A stretch of 64,000 nucleotides of DNA from Stentor roeselii (Eukaryota; Ciliophora; Heterotrichea; Heterotrichida; Stentoridae), in NCBI GenBank assembly GCA_006503475.1, contig RSEH01000119.1:62001-126000 (forward strand), read 5' to 3'. The position numbers and the translations under genes were made by a program. The notes beneath the pieces are model-generated. The model was given only the letters and a program-made list of their open reading frames with translations, was not told where the DNA came from and did no database searches. Shown here in pieces: positions 1 through 7,716 of this stretch (positions are counted from its first letter, which is position 1; every line of letters begins with the position of its first letter).

Positions 1-32
1 ATGTTGATTAGAATATCTAAACAGTTAAAACT

Positions 33-1163
33 TTATTTTGCTTGGGTTTCTTTGTAGTTCTGTTTGCAAACACAGCAGTAGTCATGGGTTTGTAGCCAGT
101 TTTCTATACAGTGCTGGTGGTACTTATGTGAGCATTCTAGCTCTCGGATTTTATTGCCTTGATGATATCCTTCGAGGCAGATCACGCATAAGTCTTCTTT
201 ATCTAAGGATTTATGTATTACTTTCAGTTCATTGTCGTTGAAAAACCTTTTTTTAGGGTGAGTTTTCCCAAACCTAAAAAATCTGATTTTAAAAATCCTC
301 AATAAAATAACAACAATCCAAACAACAACAACAAAAATCGTAAAAGAAACAAGTACCCACATGACAATCAAAGCATTAGTTTTCAACTTCTTCCCCTCAC
401 TTTCAGAGCAATTAAAATCCAAAGTAACCTTAGAATAAGGCCAAAATCCTAAAACCTTAATCTTTTTAATTTCTATCTCAAATTTGAGAGTTTCATTAGC
501 GATCTCCTGAAACCCATCATAGAAAATTTCAGTAGGTAAATTCGACTGTTCCTTATTAACGTTTTCATTAACAGTATAAAGGTTAACCCTTTCTTTTCCT
601 TTCGTAACAACGCACTTATTCACATATTTCGATAGTCTAAAAAAGTGATAAGTCGATGGCTCCAGGTTAAAATTTGAAGAAGTTCCATTCGTCAAGTAAA
701 AAGTCGGGATTTTACAGTCATGTCCTAAAAAAGAACTGCTGCAAGCACAACGGCCAGAGATACATTTCCCTTTACAGCCTTCCACACAAGACTGAGAAGC
801 GATTGTGAGGTTCCATCGAATTGGTGAAGAGATCGAAGCAGCTAAAATCTTTAAACTCCAGTCAGACCCTCGAGGAAGGGACAGGTAATGAAGGCCGAGA
901 TTCAAACTATAAGAAAGAACGTCTTGATAAAGAGAGTCGCAGGTCCAAATAGAGTTTTTTATTTCACATGATGAGGAATTTCCTTTTGAAGCTAGCATTA
1001 AAACTGGCATCATTGGATCTGAGACTTGCTGAAGGAAAATTGAGTAATTTTCTTGTTCTGGGACTTTTAATTCTGAAAAAGTCAAAAATTTTATTGGGAC
1101 TTCTTGTTCGAATGAGAAAAAAAGTGAACTTGCAAGTGATGCTGAGGATAAAAAGAAAAGCAT
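33..1163 (-). CDS. Single-pass membrane RING-H2 E3 ubiquitin ligase
   Basis: A 376-residue protein, probably an endomembrane or surface ubiquitin ligase. Visible in order: a hydrophobic N-terminus (about 1-18) that looks like a signal peptide; a lumenal region with a Cys-rich EGF-like patch (about 126-150, CVEGCKGKCISGRCAC); one transmembrane segment (about 264-291); and a cytosolic C3H2C3 RING-H2 finger (about 326-367: CVIC, CSHKYHQHC, CVC). This order (signal, lumenal domain, TM, RING-H2) is that of the RNF13/GRAIL-like group, except that the lumenal part carries an EGF-like patch and I see no clear PA domain. The gene lies 38 bp downstream of the K+ channel on the same strand. No intron is needed. 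The family call is sure; substrate and compartment are not visible. Confidence 0.88.
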   Translation of the reverse strand: MLFFLSSASLASSLFFSFEQEVPIKFLTFSELKVPEQENYSIFLQQVSDPMMPVLMLASKGNSSSCEIKNSIWTCDSLYQDVLSYSLNLGLHYLSLPRGSDWSLKILAASISSPIRWNLTIASQSCVEGCKGKCISGRCACSSSFLGHDCKIPTFYLTNGTSSNFNLEPSTYHFFRLSKYVNKCVVTKGKERVNLYTVNENVNKEQSNLPTEIFYDGFQEIANETLKFEIEIKKIKVLGFWPYSKVTLDFNCSESEGKKLKTNALIVMWVLVSFTIFVVVVWIVVILLRIFKIRFFRFGKTHPKKRFFNDNELKVIHKSLDKEDLCVICLEGYHQGNKIRELECSHKYHQHCIENWLQTHDYCCVCKQNYKETQAK

Positions 1164-1201
1164 TTAATTGGAATAATTGGAAATTTGAAGAGGATTATTA
1201 A

Positions 1202-3013
1202 CTAGTCGTCTTCAAGCTTTTGCTTTATTTTTTCGATTTCTTCTTCGAGTTGTTGAAGTTTTGAATATTGCTGGTCTTGTAGTTGTTTTATCTTTCTCAG
1301 GTATTTTTCATCTTTTGAGGTCTGAGATGGGGCTAGTTTTGAAAGTTTTATCTCGAAATCTTGCATTTCTTCTTCTGGAATGTCTTCGGAGAAAATGTTG
1401 AAGTCTTCGATTTGAGCTACTAGTTCATCGTCGATCTCTTCTTTATTCAAATTTTGGTTGACTAGATGAAAATACTTGTTTCTTCGAAATGCTCTGAGTG
1501 AAAGGATTCTTAAGTCACTTTTGGCTACTTTTTGAAAAACTTTTTGATTTATTGTGAAAAGTGAACAGTCAGCATCAGTAATATAAGCAAAATCCGATTT
1601 CTCCTTAAACAAAATGCAATTCTCACCAAAATAGCTCCTTGGATACAAACGTAAAAAAGGTTCTTCATCAACAACCAAAAGATTCCCAGTCTTAATCACA
1701 TAAAACAGTTTAGACTTCGAGTCTTTTTTAATAATTTCCACAGCGCGACTTTCAAACCTGGGTTTCATATGAGCAGCGAGTTCATAAATGCAGCTTTCAG
1801 GAATTCCGACCATAAAAGCTCCAAGATATTCAATCCTAGATTTATAAATATAAATATTCATTTCATGTCGTAGTTGAGAAGGAAGTTTCATCATGAACTG
1901 GCTGAAATTTTCAATAGAGCTGTCATCATTTTCCCATTGAAACTTGTAAAACTCTCTGATTTCCTTATAAATATGATCAGGCATCACTTTATCTGGGTAG
2001 TTCATGTCAAGTTCGAAAATCCACTTGTCCAAATCGTTTTCCCTTTTAAGTAAAGCGTTTTTCTTCTTGTCGATATTCCCGATATAAGTGTTTACGTTTC
2101 CCATTAGGTAGGCGAAAAACATGATACCTAGGAATTGTATAATCATTGTATAGATGTACTCGGGAATGGTCTTAGGCGTGATGTCTCCGTATCCCACACT
2201 AGTGAAAGTCACTGTTGTCCAGTAGAGAGAAGCCATGAACTTCTCGGAGTTTGTTGAGTATTTATTCTGCATCCAGTTTTCTTCATAGTCTTCAACAGTT
2301 GTTATGTAGTACCAGATGCATGCGATGATGTGGCAAGTGATTGTTACTAAAGATGTGAATCTTACCAATCCGATCAAGGCCTTTCTCATATACTCATCTT
2401 TAACCAGTACTTCAGTCAATAACCTCTTCGTAAGATAAGAATCCTCAATCCAATTAATCAAACGATTGACAGTCAAAATCCTCAAAAGTCTAAACCAGAC
2501 AAGACTTTCATGCATTAAGTAAAAAGGAAACAAAGCCAAAAACTCCAGAATCAAAAAAAGTGCATTATAAAGTTTTTCACCCGATAATTTACTAAATCGT
2601 GTGTAAACCTCAAAAGCGACCAAATAAAAGCATTTCAACAAAAAATCAGCCGCAATGATAGACTCAGTCAGCTTCGAGTGAATCGTCGGTAGTTGGTTTC
2701 GAGAAGTATTATGAAAAAAGACGTAATAACTCGAAGTAAAGGTCGAAATAAAATAAGCTAAAGCTGCAACCAGGTCAAAAATCGCTTTAGGAACATTTCT
2801 TTTCGAGATCTGACAACAGTTCCTAGTACGAATTTCCGTATAATTCTGCAAAGTATAGCGAGTTTCTTCTCTTTCTTCCGCAACGTCTTTCAAATTCGTT
2901 AAAATTCTTTCAATTCTCATCAAAAGTCTAACTTTTCCCCAATTTTGATAAACTTTTGCAACTCTTCCAATATCCTCCTGACTAATCTTCGGAATACTTC
3001 TATAATTAATCAT
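1202..3013 (-). CDS. Cyclic-nucleotide-gated-type (CNG/HCN/EAG superfamily) K+ channel
   Basis: A 603-residue six-TM channel if it starts at the ATG at 3013 (MINYRSIPKI). The frame stays open upstream to 3313, but that extension overlaps the divergent neighbour starting at 3042 and has no recognisable domain, so I chose the shorter start. TM helices span about residues 70-300. The pore loop near 262-276 reads TTVTFTSVGYGD with the K+ selectivity GYG. A C-linker (about 320-430) and a cyclic-nucleotide-binding fold (about 450-560, with YFGENC at the phosphate-binding position) follow, and the tail is an acidic/Lys coiled coil. The usual RxA(T/S) ligand signature is not obvious, so real nucleotide binding is uncertain. 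Ciliates have many such channels, which set membrane potential and ciliary or contractile behaviour. Confidence 0.9.
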   Translation of the reverse strand: MINYRSIPKISQEDIGRVAKVYQNWGKVRLLMRIERILTNLKDVAEEREETRYTLQNYTEIRTRNCCQISKRNVPKAIFDLVAALAYFISTFTSSYYVFFHNTSRNQLPTIHSKLTESIIAADFLLKCFYLVAFEVYTRFSKLSGEKLYNALFLILEFLALFPFYLMHESLVWFRLLRILTVNRLINWIEDSYLTKRLLTEVLVKDEYMRKALIGLVRFTSLVTITCHIIACIWYYITTVEDYEENWMQNKYSTNSEKFMASLYWTTVTFTSVGYGDITPKTIPEYIYTMIIQFLGIMFFAYLMGNVNTYIGNIDKKKNALLKRENDLDKWIFELDMNYPDKVMPDHIYKEIREFYKFQWENDDSSIENFSQFMMKLPSQLRHEMNIYIYKSRIEYLGAFMVGIPESCIYELAAHMKPRFESRAVEIIKKDSKSKLFYVIKTGNLLVVDEEPFLRLYPRSYFGENCILFKEKSDFAYITDADCSLFTINQKVFQKVAKSDLRILSLRAFRRNKYFHLVNQNLNKEEIDDELVAQIEDFNIFSEDIPEEEMQDFEIKLSKLAPSQTSKDEKYLRKIKQLQDQQYSKLQQLEEEIEKIKQKLEDD

Positions 3014-3041
3014 TATTAAAAACGATAAAGCATAATAAACA

Positions 3042-4235
3042 ATGGCGGTAGATGTAAAAGACTCATTCGCGTGCATTGACCAAGGACTCAAAAGTCTGGA
3101 ATTTGAGAAAATCGACAACGACTCGAACTGTGTCGAGGTCGACTCTGAGAAGTTGAAAAAGGTTTCAAGTATCATCATCCCTTCCCGACAGTATCTTATC
3201 AACGAGAAGGTCAAGATACTCTTGAACAGCCAAGATACGAAAAATGACTCAGATATCAAAAATGCCCCAGATATGAAAAACGATTCAGAAGTCAAAACAG
3301 AAGCCTTGATCATGAAAATTGAAAGTTTTTCTCAAAGCAAACCAGGAGAAACCATGGCTGTTCTTAACTTGATGGATATCGATGTGGGTGAGGTAAAGGC
3401 TGAAGTTGATAAACTTTGTCATTTGCATCAGGCTCAGAACCTTTTAACAGCTTTTAAACAGTTCATGGCTGAGCATCGGCTGAACCTTGACGAGGTCGGG
3501 AAAGAGTTTTATGAGCAGATTGAAAGTTACATGAATTATCTCAGTGCTCATTATATTCCGATGTTTCTTCTCAGGGATGAAAGCAAAGTCCATTCAGAAA
3601 AAGTGCTCTTTGAGAAAAACCTGGGAAAGTACTTCATCAATGATAAGGTCTATGCGAATTTAACTGAAATGATCAGTTCTTTGTCTGTGAAAAATACGCC
3701 TGAGTATCTCAGTCATTACGAGGAAAAAATCAAGGTCTGGAAAAGTGGAATTCGGATCAGTTTTAATGAACTTCTTGATTTGATGCCTTACTTTTCTTTT
3801 GTTGACTTTCATAAATTGCATGATTTTTACACGGATAACCCTGGAATGGCACTTAAAGCGATTAAGTCAAAAGCTTTTATTGAACATTTTGATTATTGCT
3901 GCAATCAGAACTGCTTGAATGAAGTCAATTTTTCTTCTGCTTGGATGGACCTTCCGAATGATTTGGAAAAGATCTGTGAAGTGATCAATTCTTCAGTTAT
4001 TGTGTTTAGGGAAGAGTATATCGCGCTTTCTATTGCTTTGAAGCCTTTTAAAATAAGGCCGTTCTTGGGAGTCACCTGGCCGTACATTATTACTACGTTG
4101 CTTGCTTCGTCATCGAATGGAGTACTCAAAAAGTTTTATCCTCAGATTGCATCGGTTTCTAATAAAAGGAAGTATAAAGTCAACTTTGAGGACTACAATT
4201 CATCGAATCATCATATTAAATACTTTGTAAGATAG
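3042..4235 (+). CDS. Hypothetical protein, 397 aa
   Basis: I do not recognise this protein. It is an intact frame with coding-like composition, begins 28 bp from the divergent channel start, and ends 8 bp before the convergent ATG10-like gene. Around residues 65-85 is a short degenerate repeat rich in K-N-D/S (QDTKNDSDIKNAPDMKNDSE). The rest looks like a soluble, mainly helical domain with Cys/His pairs near 287-292 (DYCCNQNC), too few for a definite zinc site. There are no membrane segments and no signal peptide. Confidence 0.75.
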   Translation: MAVDVKDSFACIDQGLKSLEFEKIDNDSNCVEVDSEKLKKVSSIIIPSRQYLINEKVKILLNSQDTKNDSDIKNAPDMKNDSEVKTEALIMKIESFSQSKPGETMAVLNLMDIDVGEVKAEVDKLCHLHQAQNLLTAFKQFMAEHRLNLDEVGKEFYEQIESYMNYLSAHYIPMFLLRDESKVHSEKVLFEKNLGKYFINDKVYANLTEMISSLSVKNTPEYLSHYEEKIKVWKSGIRISFNELLDLMPYFSFVDFHKLHDFYTDNPGMALKAIKSKAFIEHFDYCCNQNCLNEVNFSSAWMDLPNDLEKICEVINSSVIVFREEYIALSIALKPFKIRPFLGVTWPYIITTLLASSSNGVLKKFYPQIASVSNKRKYKVNFEDYNSSNHHIKYFVR

Positions 4236-4243
4236 ATTTTAAT

Positions 4244-4663
4244 TCATTTGGATGGGATTTTTAGAGATTCATAGAAAGTGATAGGCAGGTGAATACCGAT
4301 CACTTGGAGAACTATGCTTAGCCAGCCTGGAAGGTTTAGAAATAAGAGGAGATCTCCGCTTTGGCAAGGATGTAAAAAGTAAAAAGGCTCCCCAGTCTCA
4401 GGAAATTCAGCCTGACTAACAAATTCCCTAAACTTCAAAACCCTTTCTAAAACCTCCTCAAACCCCAAACAAACAGTTCTCGGTCTAAAATAAAACACAG
4501 GGGCATTAAAAGCAAAGCTAAAAATGACTCTAACTTCCCATTCAATCCCAGCCCATAAGTTCAATTTGATAAACTTATCATTCCAAAAGCATTCAAATCC
4601 AGGAAACTCCTGAAAATGCTTAAAAATACAGAAAGCCTGTTGATTAAATTTTTCTAAATCCAT
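4244..4663 (-). CDS. ATG10: ATG10-like E2 enzyme for ATG12 conjugation
   Basis: A 139-residue protein of the Atg3/Atg10 autophagy E2 family. The hallmark is the active-site block: FLHPCQSGD puts a candidate catalytic Cys at residue 100 in the family HPC motif. It is followed by LPGWLSIVLQVIGIHLP, which matches the C-terminal W-L-S-.-V-.-.-V-x-G-.-.-LP block of Atg10 better than Atg3. Known role: Atg10 passes ATG12 from Atg7 to Atg5. The protein is short for the family, a minimal E2 core without insertions. The upstream Met (4681) would overlap the divergent gene, so the MDLEKF start at 4663 is preferred. The gene stops with TGA. Its start codon lies only 8 bp from the divergent start at 4672. 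Confidence 0.75.
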   Translation of the reverse strand: MDLEKFNQQAFCIFKHFQEFPGFECFWNDKFIKLNLWAGIEWEVRVIFSFAFNAPVFYFRPRTVCLGFEEVLERVLKFREFVSQAEFPETGEPFYFLHPCQSGDLLLFLNLPGWLSIVLQVIGIHLPITFYESLKIPSK

Positions 4664-4671
4664 ATAATAAA

Positions 4672-6045
4672 ATGGACTCAAAGAATAATCCTAGAAACTC
4701 AAGATTCGACGAAAAAAACAACAAATTTTTGCGACATGACCTGGAAAAGTCGAAAAACAATTCAGAAGACTTCAACATCGAGCTTCGAAAGAAAACTCGA
4801 ATGATTATCCAAAATATCAGAAGATTCGAATACTGCGACAAGGACGACTCGCAACTTGAAGACTTTCTTAGGACTGAAAAAAAGTACAAAAATCGACTTT
4901 CGATCGGTAGAAATGAAGATCTGGTTAAAAGTGTATTTCAGGAACTGAATAATTTGGGCAGTGATGCTTTTGAACAGAAAATTTCAATCACGCGGCAAGT
5001 TTTAAGAGACTTTTTGTTTATTTGTGAAGATTTTTCAGACCTTTTTGAGGTTTTGAAGATTGATGAGAAAGTTAAACTCGTTGAAATTTTGAAGTTTTTT
5101 CCTGAGATTCATAAGGTTTTTAACTTGGGGATTAAAGTTTCAGGGATTTTTGAGTGTTTGAGGTCGATTATTAATGACCCTGATCTGGAATTTGATTATT
5201 ATCAGTATATTTGTGGTTTTTTGGGCAATGTTATTAAAAAGGAACATTTGAGTTTTGCTGGAAAAGTTAATGTTTTTAAAATTTTCAATGAATTAATTAA
5301 AAAAAATCTGTTAGATTTTCCTGATGTTAAGAAATTACCGAAATATAGAGAAATAACTAATGAGAAGTTTATGTTCATGTCGCAGATACTTGAAAATGAT
5401 TTGATTATGGTTGAAAAATACTTTGAATTAAATTATATTTGTGCGAATTTTTCTATGTTTAATAAAAAGGCTATATCTGGAGAACAATTTTCTATTGTTT
5501 TGAGTGGATTGTTGAGTGTTGATAGCCAGCTTGTTAGAGAACACTTTGGAATGACAATAATTGATTACTTGGCAATCATCATGAGGATCAGTTCTGATTC
5601 AGCTAAATTAAATTCCTTGATATGCATCCAAAGATCTGTAAGCTCTAATAAATCAACGAGTTTTTCCTTCTTAATCCACGATATCTTCAAACTAATCCTA
5701 GATTTTTTAATTTTTTCACCACTTGAAGTCAGTTTAGAGGCAAGTAACTCTTTGTTGGCTCTTGTAGCTTGCCTTGAAACTCAATCGAAACCTCTTCTGA
5801 TTAAATACAAATTAATTGATGCGATTTTCAAGAAGCTTCAAGATAAAAAACTCTGTGAAGGGATTTTATTGAACTTTATAGACATATTGGATATCTTAAA
5901 AGAAATGCTTGTTCAGAAAGTTGAAGTTTCTTTTAGGAATGAAATTGGAGTTGCATTGGTTGATGCTTCAGATGAATATGAAGACAAATTAAGAGAAAGT
6001 GCACGAGAGTTGCAGTTAGAATTAAGTAAAGTTTATAATTCTTAA
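4672..6045 (+). CDS. Divergent importin-alpha-like (IBB plus ARM-type) protein
   Basis: A 457-residue protein. The N-terminus (about 8-52) is basic with spaced Arg/Lys and ELRKK, ending IIQNIRRF; this resembles the importin-beta-binding segment of importin alpha (spaced basic residues, then V/ELRKxxR and a terminal RR). The remainder is all-helical with Leu-rich pairs, consistent with degenerate armadillo repeats. The W/N arrays that bind nuclear localisation signals in canonical importin alpha are not visible. By inference it is a divergent adaptor, or an ARM-fold protein that borrowed an IBB-like tail. No intron. Late codon choice is very AT-rich. Confidence 0.6.
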   Translation: MDSKNNPRNSRFDEKNNKFLRHDLEKSKNNSEDFNIELRKKTRMIIQNIRRFEYCDKDDSQLEDFLRTEKKYKNRLSIGRNEDLVKSVFQELNNLGSDAFEQKISITRQVLRDFLFICEDFSDLFEVLKIDEKVKLVEILKFFPEIHKVFNLGIKVSGIFECLRSIINDPDLEFDYYQYICGFLGNVIKKEHLSFAGKVNVFKIFNELIKKNLLDFPDVKKLPKYREITNEKFMFMSQILENDLIMVEKYFELNYICANFSMFNKKAISGEQFSIVLSGLLSVDSQLVREHFGMTIIDYLAIIMRISSDSAKLNSLICIQRSVSSNKSTSFSFLIHDIFKLILDFLIFSPLEVSLEASNSLLALVACLETQSKPLLIKYKLIDAIFKKLQDKKLCEGILLNFIDILDILKEMLVQKVEVSFRNEIGVALVDASDEYEDKLRESARELQLELSKVYNS

Positions 6046-6391
6046 TATATTAGATGAATACTTAATTAGTTAAATTATAGATACTTATAATATTGTGATT
6101 TTTTTATTATAATTACGTTTACATTATTATAGGCTATTCATAAATACTCCATATTTTCTATCGGACGGTTTCCATATTTAAATTTACTTTCAATTTTCCT
6201 CGCTCAGTTTTTCAGTATCTGAAAAGTTTCGCCTATTTCTGCTCAGAGCTTGCTCTCGTCTGCCATTTCTTCAAAGCGATAACTAATCCAAGCACCTCCA
6301 GTGAGATTAATCAATTGAACGCCGATTATTCGAAAAAATTCTGATTCAAATCAACCTTTAGCTTAAACTTTAATTATTTGATCTAAATCAA
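6046..6391. other. 346-bp gap holding a TGA-interrupted minus-strand reading frame
   Basis: This is not a plain spacer. On the minus strand one frame (6362 down to 6141) reads as convincing protein (for example IGVQLINLTGGAWISYRF, then EIGETFQILKN, then KFKYGNRPIENMEYL). Its only stops are TGA, at 6351-6353, 6243-6245, 6204-6206 and 6138-6140, with no TAA or TAG. The composition is richer in G+C than the flanks. I read it as the remnant of a gene; see findings. Confidence 0.4.
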
Positions 6392-6829
6392 TTATTCAAA
6401 ATTCTTGCATTCAATGCACTTGCACATTTTCCCACATTTCCTTCCCTTAACATGGCACTTGCAGTACTTTTTCAAGCAGCCACTCTTGCGACAAAGACAT
6501 CCAGTGGTTTCCTTCTTATTCTCAAGAAAAGCTTGAGCATTTCTCCGAGCAATATGAGCCACTGCCCTGTTCCTTACAGTCTCAAAGTTGGGAGTATTGA
6601 AGCAATTGACACAATTACAGTCAATACAGTACTTCCCTTTATTAAGACACTCACAATACAGCTTCAAGCAGCCACTTTTGGAGCAGTTGCATGCGGAACC
6701 ATTCGATTTTATGATTTCCTTGTCCTCCGCAAACAAGGGAAAATTTATGAGAGGTTGAAGACTCTGAAGACAGAACTGAAAGAAGCTATTATCCAGGGAT
6801 GTACCTGAAAAATTTGAAATTTCGTCCAT
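6392..6829 (-). CDS. Tesmin/TSO1-like CXC (CRC) domain DNA-binding protein
   Basis: A 145-residue protein consisting of little more than a CRC domain: two Cys-rich CXC motifs (about 43-78, beginning CNCSKSGCLKLYCECL; and about 108-142, beginning CLCRKSGCLKKYCKCH) joined by a spacer of about 30 residues with the conserved-type RNRAVAHIARRNAQAF block. In LIN54, tesmin and TSO1 this fold coordinates zinc and reads cell-cycle promoter elements. LIN54 is far longer; here the N-terminal extension is only about 40 residues and nothing follows the second CXC. The 118-residue frame on the opposite strand is a shadow. Confidence 0.9.
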   Translation of the reverse strand: MDEISNFSGTSLDNSFFQFCLQSLQPLINFPLFAEDKEIIKSNGSACNCSKSGCLKLYCECLNKGKYCIDCNCVNCFNTPNFETVRNRAVAHIARRNAQAFLENKKETTGCLCRKSGCLKKYCKCHVKGRKCGKMCKCIECKNFE

Positions 6830-7716
6830 ATTAATTTTTTTGGAATTAAGTACTTGGAATAGAGATGAATGGAAATTTAAATTTTTTTATTAGGGTTTCT
6901 ATCGTTTTGAACCAATTTGAATCAGATTTTTCATTCCGATCAATAATTTTTGAGGTTTCGGCATCGTTCCACCCGATTCTAAGTGAAACGGTTTTTCGAA
7001 AATGGAGGGATTCTGCAGAAAAAACAACTAGAATGGAAGCCGGATGAAATCGGACTTTTGGTTCATCAATTTTGTTTAGTTTTGATTGAAATTAGAGAGG
7101 GCTCGGCTTTGGCTTCCATATTTTTTCTTATGTTATTTGTTAATGATCTCAGTGAATTGAAATAAATGGAGATTTTTTTATTAAGAGATGAGGATTGAGA
7201 AGAGGAACTACTGTATATTAAGTATAATTTATTGTGTTAATTTATATTTAGTCTTACTAGATGTAAATATTTGCAAAAATTTATAAAATTATTCAAGCTG
7301 AAGTGGCATTATTCATGCTCTTGTTTATATATTTTATTAATCTTGAAAATTTAAATCAAATGAAGATCATCATTCGAAAATTTAAATTTTCATTATATTC
7401 TATAAGTATTCCAAAAACATGTCTTAAGCATTCAAAAATCAAATCAAGTAGGTTTAAATCTTTTAGAATATAATAGATTACAGCAGTAATAATTAACAAA
7501 AATAAGCTCTCTAACTAAATTATCACTAATTAACCCCTTCCATAATAAAAATCAAATTTCAAAAATTTTTCTTTAGTTTATCCAAATTCTTTCACAAATT
7601 CAATCCAAACCTACAAATTAAACCTAATCAACTCACAAATCTTAATTTTTGCCTCAGATTCTTAATCCATAAAACAAAACTTTGAAATTGAAGACTTCTA
7701 ATAATATAGACAATAA
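6830..7716. other. 887-bp gap with a cryptic minus-strand frame (6846-7119)
   Basis: The left third is less AT-rich and contains an 81-codon minus-strand frame (7091 to 6849, stop TAA at 6846-6848) without any ATG. An ATG frame of 17 codons (7119-7069, then two TGA codons) overlaps its start one nucleotide out of phase. This could be a small gene carrying one frameshift. From 7200 to 7716 I see only AT-rich spacer leading to the next gene. Confidence 0.4.

Noticed and set aside
3014-3313. N-terminal extension of the K+ channel by 100 residues
   Set aside because: It overlaps the divergent gene starting at 3042, is low-complexity Ser/Phe, and channel homology begins after the Met at 3013.
6452-6808. 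118-codon plus-strand ORF opposite the CXC gene
   Set aside because: It is the complement of a Cys-rich conserved protein; the minus strand carries two unmistakable CXC motifs.
6983-7165. Plus-strand 60-codon frames considered as a Myb/SANT-like fragment
   Set aside because: The resemblance is limited to a W.PDE..LL string, there is no ATG, and the minus strand over the same bases has better coding character.
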